Source of the DNA: GCA-2733415 sp964635575
GTDB taxonomy: Bacteria; Bacteroidota; Bacteroidia; Flavobacteriales; Flavobacteriaceae
Direction: 5' to 3'
NCBI GenBank assembly: GCA_964635575.1
Contig: CAZWNY010000036.1
Coordinates: 1-18,988 of the forward strand
DNA: 18,988 nucleotides
Position numbers and translations under genes: made by a program. Positions 15,199 to 18,988 of this stretch are shown in pieces (positions within the stretch are counted from its first letter, which is position 1; every line of letters begins with the position of its first letter). The notes under the pieces were generated by a model. It was not told the DNA's origin. It searched no databases and saw only the letters and a list, made by a program, of their open reading frames with translations.

Positions 15199-15232
15199 TT
15201 GCTTTAAAATGTAAATATGTAATTTATTTTTC
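15199..15232 (+). promoter_or_regulatory. Possible promoter of the CMD-family gene
   Basis: TTG (15199-15201), a 23-nt spacer and TATTTTTC (15225-15232, last base off consensus) lie about 35 nt before ATG 15268. The fit is weaker than for the other promoters in the window. Confidence 0.35.
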
Positions 15233-15267
15233 GTTTCTTTAAAAGATAAACCTAAAACAATTTTAAA

Positions 15268-15858
15268 ATGCCATTAGTAACACCTTTAGACGCTTCTCAT
15301 GATGAAGAAACACAACAATTAGCTGATTTTTTTAACGAAACACTTGGTTTTTGTCCAAACTCGGTATTAACAATGCAACATCGTCCAGCAATTTCAAAAG
15401 CGTTTATCAATTTAAATAAAGCGGTAATGGTAAATGAAGGACGTGTAACTTCAGCTTTAAAACGGATGATTGCTTGGGTTAGTAGTAATGCAACAGGTTG
15501 TCGATATTGTCAGGCACATGCAATACGTGCCGCAGAACGTTATGGTGCAAAGCAAGAACAATTAGATAATATTTGGGAATATAAAAGTCACACAGCTTTT
15601 TCAGATGCAGAACGCGCCGCTTTAGACTTTAGTTTAGCTGCTTCTGTTATTCCTAATGCGGTAAATGAAAAAATAAAAACCGAGTTATATAAGTATTGGA
15701 ATGAAGGTGAAATAGTAGAAATGTTAGGTGTTATTTCTTTATTCGGGTATTTAAACCGTTGGAATGATAGCATGGGAACCAGTATTGAAAACGGCGCAAT
15801 AGAAAGTGGTAAGCAATATTTAGGAAAACACGGTTGGAATAAAGGAAAACATGTTTAG
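15268..15858 (+). CDS. Carboxymuconolactone decarboxylase (CMD)/AhpD-family protein with CxxC site
   Basis: This is a 196-aa helical cytoplasmic protein of the CMD/AhpD-like superfamily. The AhpD-type redox site is ATGCRYCQAHAIRAAERYG, with C78, C81 and H84, the disulfide centre used for peroxidase or thiol-disulfide chemistry in this family. A second AhpD-like stretch, FSDAERAALDFSLAAS, follows, and then EIVEMLGVISLFGYLNRWND, the usual C-terminal helix of the peroxidase-related subgroup. No AhpC, lactonase or beta-ketoadipate gene lies nearby, so a role in aromatic breakdown is unlikely; a peroxide or electrophile defence role is the better inference. It stands alone between a divergent recJ and a separate promoter for the helicase. 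Confidence 0.88.
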   Translation: MPLVTPLDASHDEETQQLADFFNETLGFCPNSVLTMQHRPAISKAFINLNKAVMVNEGRVTSALKRMIAWVSSNATGCRYCQAHAIRAAERYGAKQEQLDNIWEYKSHTAFSDAERAALDFSLAASVIPNAVNEKIKTELYKYWNEGEIVEMLGVISLFGYLNRWNDSMGTSIENGAIESGKQYLGKHGWNKGKHV

Positions 15859-15895
15859 TTTCAGCATGGTTTTTATTTACACTACATAAAATACT

Positions 15896-15929
15896 TTGAA
15901 GGTTTACAACATTAAAAAGAGTACCTTTG
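15896..15929 (+). promoter_or_regulatory. Promoter of the DEAD-box helicase gene
   Basis: TACCTTTG (15922-15929) is a perfect -7 box. The nearest upstream TTG is 15896-15898, giving a 23-nt spacer at the long end of the range. The predicted start near 15935 leaves a ~50-nt A+T-rich leader before ATG 15985. Confidence 0.6.
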
Positions 15930-15984
15930 CAAAAAAAGGAATGATATTATTTATTTTGATACTCATTTCAACAAAAATAAATAT

Positions 15985-17280
15985 ATGACATTTCAAGATT
16001 TAGGTCTATCAGAAAAAATACTAAAAGCAGTAGTTAAAAAAGGATATACTACGCCATCTCCCATACAAGAAAAAGCAATTCCATTAATCCTACAAGGTAA
16101 AGATGTATTGGCATCAGCACAAACAGGAACAGGTAAAACGGCAGGTTTTACATTGCCAATGCTACATCAATTAGCAGCGAATAATAAATGGAAAAGAAGA
16201 CCAATTAGAGCATTGGTACTAACGCCAACACGTGAATTAGCTGCACAAGTATATGAAAACGTACGAGAATACAGTGAGTATATCGACATCAAATCTACCG
16301 TAATTTTTGGAGGCGTAAATGCAAAACCTCAAATACGAACCCTACGCGATGGAGTAGATATTTTAGTAGCAACACCAGGAAGATTACTAGACTTAGAAAG
16401 TCAAAAGGCACTATCATTATCAAAAGTAGAAATTTTAGTGTTAGATGAAGCAGACCGTATGTTAGATATGGGGTTTTTACGTGACATAAAAAAAGTACTA
16501 AGTTTAGTACCTAAGGAAAAACAAACCTTATTATTTTCGGCAACGTTTTCTAAAGAAATTAAAGAACTAGCAAACAATATTATGTTTCGACCAGTTTCGG
16601 TAGAAGCTGAGCCAGAAAACAGTACCGCAGAAAAAGTAATACAACGCGCTATTCGAGTAGATAAAGGTCGTAAAAACGAACTGTTAATTAAATTAATTTC
16701 AGAAGGTAACTGGCAACAAGTACTGATCTTTACCCGTACAAAACATGGCGCAAATAGATTGTGCGAAAAATTAAAAAAAGCAAACATTACTGCAGCCGCA
16801 ATACACGGTAATAAAAGCCAAAATTCACGAACAAAAGCATTAGAAGGTTTTAAAAAAAATAAAATTAGAGTTTTAGTAGCAACCGATATTGCCGCACGTG
16901 GCTTAGACATACCTTTATTACCACATGTAGTAAATTATGAATTACCCAATATACCAGCCGATTATGTGCATCGAATCGGACGTACAGGTAGAGCAGGAGC
17001 TAATGGTGAAGCTTTATCGTTAGTTTGTGCCGAGGAACGTGATTATTTACGTGATATTGAAAAACTATTAGGAAAAAAATTATCTACCGAAATATTAGAT
17101 GGTTTTGAAATTACCGAAAGTTTAGCAAACAGTAAGCCTGAATCCAGACAACAAGGTGGCGGTAGAAATAACCAAGGAAGAGGAAATACTTCTAAAAACA
17201 AAACGAACAAAAACTCAAATAACGATACTAGTAGAAGTAGAGGAGTACGTAATAATCGATCACCATCAAATAGAAGGTAA
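15985..17280 (+). CDS. RhlE-type ATP-dependent DEAD-box RNA helicase
   Basis: This 431-aa RNA helicase probably acts on ribosomal or structured RNAs, perhaps in cold adaptation. All helicase motifs are intact in order: Q motif (YTTPSPIQEKAIP, 21-33), I AQTGTGKT (45-52), Ia PTRELAAQ (81-88), GG (109-110), Ib TPGRLLDL (130-137), II DEAD (154-157), III SAT (185-187), IV LIFTRTK (247-253), V ATDIAARGLDIP (299-310) and VI HRIGRTGRAG (329-338). The core most resembles the RhlE group. Residues ~381-431 are a disordered basic tail rich in Gly, Asn, Arg and Ser, as in RNA-binding tails of this class. The VF530 gene begins 4 nt after its stop and is probably co-transcribed. Confidence 0.95.
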   Translation: MTFQDLGLSEKILKAVVKKGYTTPSPIQEKAIPLILQGKDVLASAQTGTGKTAGFTLPMLHQLAANNKWKRRPIRALVLTPTRELAAQVYENVREYSEYIDIKSTVIFGGVNAKPQIRTLRDGVDILVATPGRLLDLESQKALSLSKVEILVLDEADRMLDMGFLRDIKKVLSLVPKEKQTLLFSATFSKEIKELANNIMFRPVSVEAEPENSTAEKVIQRAIRVDKGRKNELLIKLISEGNWQQVLIFTRTKHGANRLCEKLKKANITAAAIHGNKSQNSRTKALEGFKKNKIRVLVATDIAARGLDIPLLPHVVNYELPNIPADYVHRIGRTGRAGANGEALSLVCAEERDYLRDIEKLLGKKLSTEILDGFEITESLANSKPESRQQGGGRNNQGRGNTSKNKTNKNSNNDTSRSRGVRNNRSPSNRR

Positions 17281-17284
17281 AAAA

Positions 17285-17506
17285 ATGGAAACGCAACTTA
17301 ACAATCCGCTACACGGCATAAAATTAGTTCAAATTTTAGAAGATTTAGTAGCATATTACGGTTGGGAACATTTAGGATTTAAAATAAAAATTAACTGTTT
17401 TAATAGTAACCCAACTATAAAATCAAGTTTAAAATTTTTAAGAAGAACTCCTTGGGCAAGAGATAAAGTAGAGAATTTGTACTTACAAATGCTTAAAAAA
17501 AAGTAA
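17285..17506 (+). CDS. VF530 (DUF2132) family small protein
   Basis: This is a 73-aa protein with the VF530 signature: an N-terminal NPLHGIKLVQILEDLV helix, then YYGWEHLGFKIKINCF and NPTIKSSLKFLRRTPWARDKVE, and a basic Lys tail. Family members are about this size and are described as small DNA-binding proteins; the physiological role is unclear. I start it at ATG 17285, 4 nt after the helicase stop. The same frame is open upstream to 17156, but that part overlaps the helicase tail and translates into low-complexity sequence with no family match. The tight spacing suggests co-expression with the helicase. Confidence 0.9.
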   Translation: METQLNNPLHGIKLVQILEDLVAYYGWEHLGFKIKINCFNSNPTIKSSLKFLRRTPWARDKVENLYLQMLKKK

Positions 17507-17527
17507 CTATAAAATTACGATTTCGAA

Positions 17528-17573
17528 TATTAGGATGTTTTTTATAAATACGATAATTTACAAAAACCTAATA
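17528..17573. repeat. Inverted repeat after the VF530 gene, possible terminator
   Basis: TATTAGG (17528-17534) and CCTAATA (17567-17573) are perfect arms, extended by TTTTT/AAAAA after a 3-nt bulge. No T-run follows on the plus strand, so terminator activity for the helicase/VF530 unit is plausible but weakly supported. Confidence 0.4.
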
Positions 17574-17599
17574 AAACAATATAAAAAAATACATTTTAC

Positions 17600-17629
17600 T
17601 TTGCAGTTTTACAATTTTAACTATCTTTA
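17600..17629 (+). promoter_or_regulatory. Possible promoter of the E2 gene
   Basis: TTTG (17600-17603), an 18-nt spacer and TATCTTTA (17622-17629, last base off consensus) suggest a start near 17636, about 45 nt before ATG 17680. A second, poorer -7 candidate, TTAGTTTG (17651-17658), lies inside the palindrome. Confidence 0.45.
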
Positions 17630-17637
17630 GTTAATTA

Positions 17638-17657
17638 AAACTAACACTTGTTAGTTT
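17638..17657. promoter_or_regulatory. Perfect palindrome at the predicted E2 transcription start, operator candidate
   Basis: Arms AAACTAACA (17638-17646) and TGTTAGTTT (17649-17657) are exactly complementary around a 2-nt centre. The symmetry and the place, just after the predicted start and 22 nt before the ATG, suit a dimeric repressor site. A 5' RNA hairpin is the alternative. Confidence 0.5.
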
Positions 17658-17679
17658 GTAGAAAATTTATATAGAAAAA

Positions 17680-18957
17680 ATGTCAATAATAGAATTTAGA
17701 TTACCCAAAATGGGAGAAAGCATTACCGAGGCTTCCATTATTACATGGTTTAAAAACGTAGGAGATACCATAGAGTTAGATGAAATTTTATTAGAAGTAG
17801 CTACCGACAAGGTAGACTCAGAAGTACCATCACCATATAGCGGAATTGTAAAAGAAATTTTAGTTGCCCCAAATGATATAATTGCTATCGGGAGCGTAAT
17901 TGCAATTATAGAAACTACAGAAAATATAAAAACAAAAGCAATTACCTTAAAAGAAAAATCAATAACGCACAAAAATAAAAGTAAAAAAGCGGAATTTAAA
18001 ATTAAAAACTCATCAAACACAGATTCCTTTTTATCGCCATTAGTTTTAAAAATAGCACAGCAAGAAAATTTATCTTTAGAAGAAGTTCAACATATTTTAG
18101 GAACAGGAACAGCAGGACGCATTCGTAAAAGTGATGTATTTAATTATCTGAAAAACAGAAAATACGCTTTACCAAGTCGTTCGGAAACACAAGTAAATCA
18201 AATACCAAAATCAATTTACAAAGCACCTTCAATTAAATTTATAGAAGGACATGATACGATAATTGAAATGGACCGAATGCGTAAAATGATTGCCGACCAC
18301 ATGGTATATTCTAAACGGACATCGCCACATGTTACAGCATATATTGAGGCAGATGTTACCAATTTAGTAAACTGGAGAAATAAAAATAAAATTCCATTTC
18401 AAAAAAAACATGGTGAACGTTTAACCTTTACACCAATATTTGTTGAAGCGGTAGCAAATGCAATTCAAGAATACCCAGGAATAAACGCATCCATAGATGG
18501 TAATAAAATTATACAATATAAAGATATAAATGTAGGAATGGCAACTGCTTTACCAAGCGGTAATTTAATTGTTCCTGTGGTTAAAAATGCGGATAATAAA
18601 ACTCTAATAGAAATCGCTGCCAATGTAAATAGTTTAGCAAACAAATCACGCAACAACAATTTAAAACCTGAAGATATACAAGGAAGTACATTTACAATTT
18701 CTAATGTAGGTACATTTGGTAGCTTAATGGGTACACCAATTATAAATCAGCCCGAAGTAGCAATTTTAGCAATTGGTATTATTAAAAAACGAGCTGAAGT
18801 AATTACAACAAAAAAAGGAGATAAAATTGCAATTAGAAGCATGATGTATCTTTCGTTATCTTTTGACCACAGAGCAGTAGATGGTTTTTTAGGAGGTTCT
18901 TTTTTAAGAAAAGTAGGAGATGAGTTAGAGCAATTTGATGTAAATAGAAAAATATAA
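17680..18957 (+). CDS. 2-oxoacid dehydrogenase E2 (dihydrolipoamide acyltransferase), probably branched-chain type
   Basis: This 425-aa lipoate-bearing acyltransferase is the core of a 2-oxoacid dehydrogenase complex; it moves the acyl group from E1 to CoA. There is one N-terminal lipoyl domain (1-80) with the DKVDSEV motif, lipoylated on K44. A Lys-rich linker (~84-112) follows, then the peripheral subunit-binding domain (~118-157, LSPLVLKIAQQENLSL and GTAGRIRKSDV), a second linker, and the catalytic domain (~195-425) with SFDHRAVDG near the end (H397 and D401 as the active-site pair). The DKVDSE lipoyl site favours a branched-chain or broad 2-oxoacid E2 over the pyruvate enzyme, but the substrate cannot be fixed. 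No E1 or E3 gene lies in the window, so it stands alone. Start: ATG 17680, downstream of a possible promoter and a palindrome. Confidence 0.94.
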   Translation: MSIIEFRLPKMGESITEASIITWFKNVGDTIELDEILLEVATDKVDSEVPSPYSGIVKEILVAPNDIIAIGSVIAIIETTENIKTKAITLKEKSITHKNKSKKAEFKIKNSSNTDSFLSPLVLKIAQQENLSLEEVQHILGTGTAGRIRKSDVFNYLKNRKYALPSRSETQVNQIPKSIYKAPSIKFIEGHDTIIEMDRMRKMIADHMVYSKRTSPHVTAYIEADVTNLVNWRNKNKIPFQKKHGERLTFTPIFVEAVANAIQEYPGINASIDGNKIIQYKDINVGMATALPSGNLIVPVVKNADNKTLIEIAANVNSLANKSRNNNLKPEDIQGSTFTISNVGTFGSLMGTPIINQPEVAILAIGIIKKRAEVITTKKGDKIAIRSMMYLSLSFDHRAVDGFLGGSFLRKVGDELEQFDVNRKI

Positions 18958-18968
18958 TAGTAGTTTAA

Positions 18969-18988
18969 ATGAAACATAATATCAGTAA
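18969..18988 (+). CDS. Possible start of the next gene, cut by the window edge
   Basis: An ATG at 18969, 11 nt after the E2 stop, opens a frame MKHNIS that runs off the window. The spacing would suit a co-transcribed gene, but six codons are too few to identify or confirm it. Confidence 0.3.

Noticed and set aside
15268..15858. True 4-carboxymuconolactone decarboxylase of the beta-ketoadipate pathway
   Set aside because: The GCRYCQAH redox site is AhpD-like and no aromatic-catabolism genes are near.
16401..16910. Antisense open frame of 169 codons inside the helicase gene
   Set aside because: It mirrors conserved helicase codons, has no family pattern and no promoter; the same holds for the other antisense frames within genes.
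17156..17284. Longer frame upstream of the VF530 gene
   Set aside because: It overlaps the helicase tail in another frame and encodes low-complexity sequence; homology begins at ATG 17285.

Overview
The window reads as the chromosome of a member of the Bacteroidota, most likely a marine Flavobacteriaceae. Four things support this. The DNA is very A+T-rich (roughly one third G+C by eye). Intergenic promoters carry the Bacteroidota-type -7 box TAnnTTTG, with TTG upstream. One secreted enzyme has a type IX secretion (T9SS) C-terminal sorting domain. The gene families (BT_3928-type membrane protein, DUF349 protein, tandem DUF368 proteins, VF530) are those usual in flavobacteria. Most of the window is housekeeping sequence. 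I see no tRNA, rRNA, CRISPR array, prophage or defence island.

Layout. 1-2266 (+): the 3' part of a BT_3928-type membrane protein, then a DppB-like ABC permease whose start codon is problematic. 2282-2316: hairpin between convergent genes. 2358-7187 (-): an operon-like run in transcription order DUF368 copy A, DUF368 copy B, aroE, DUF349 protein; gaps are 4 and 6 nt up to aroE, and the last gene has its own possible promoter. 7420-9122 (-): kdsA and an uncharacterised outer-membrane-type protein joined by a TAATG stop/start overlap. 9139-9218: two strong promoters back to back, one for kdsA (-) and one for typA (+). 9245-11044 (+): typA.

11045-13463 is the accessory part. It holds a broken IS5-type transposase remnant, a consensus promoter, a long leader made of two diverged 66-bp tandem repeats, and a secreted PL6-family polysaccharide lyase with a T9SS domain. 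13464-15158 (-): recJ. 15268-15858 (+): an AhpD/CMD-family protein with a CxxC site. 15985-17506 (+): an RhlE-type DEAD-box helicase and a small VF530 protein. 17680-18957 (+): a 2-oxoacid dehydrogenase E2 with a perfect palindrome at its predicted transcription start. The window ends just inside a possible next gene.

How they fit together. Several genes serve the envelope: kdsA makes the KDO precursor of LPS, and the DUF368 proteins belong to the polyprenyl-phosphate translocase (PopT) family that recycles the lipid carrier for wall and O-antigen synthesis. The protein coupled to kdsA is probably in the outer membrane. aroE feeds chorismate. TypA, RecJ, the DEAD-box protein and VF530 act on ribosomes or nucleic acids. 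The PL6 lyase suggests use of alginate or a related uronic-acid polysaccharide.

The points most worth a second look are the repeat leader of the lyase gene, the palindrome before the E2 gene, the start of the permease, and the uncharacterised partner of kdsA. I did not find a convincing new multi-gene system.
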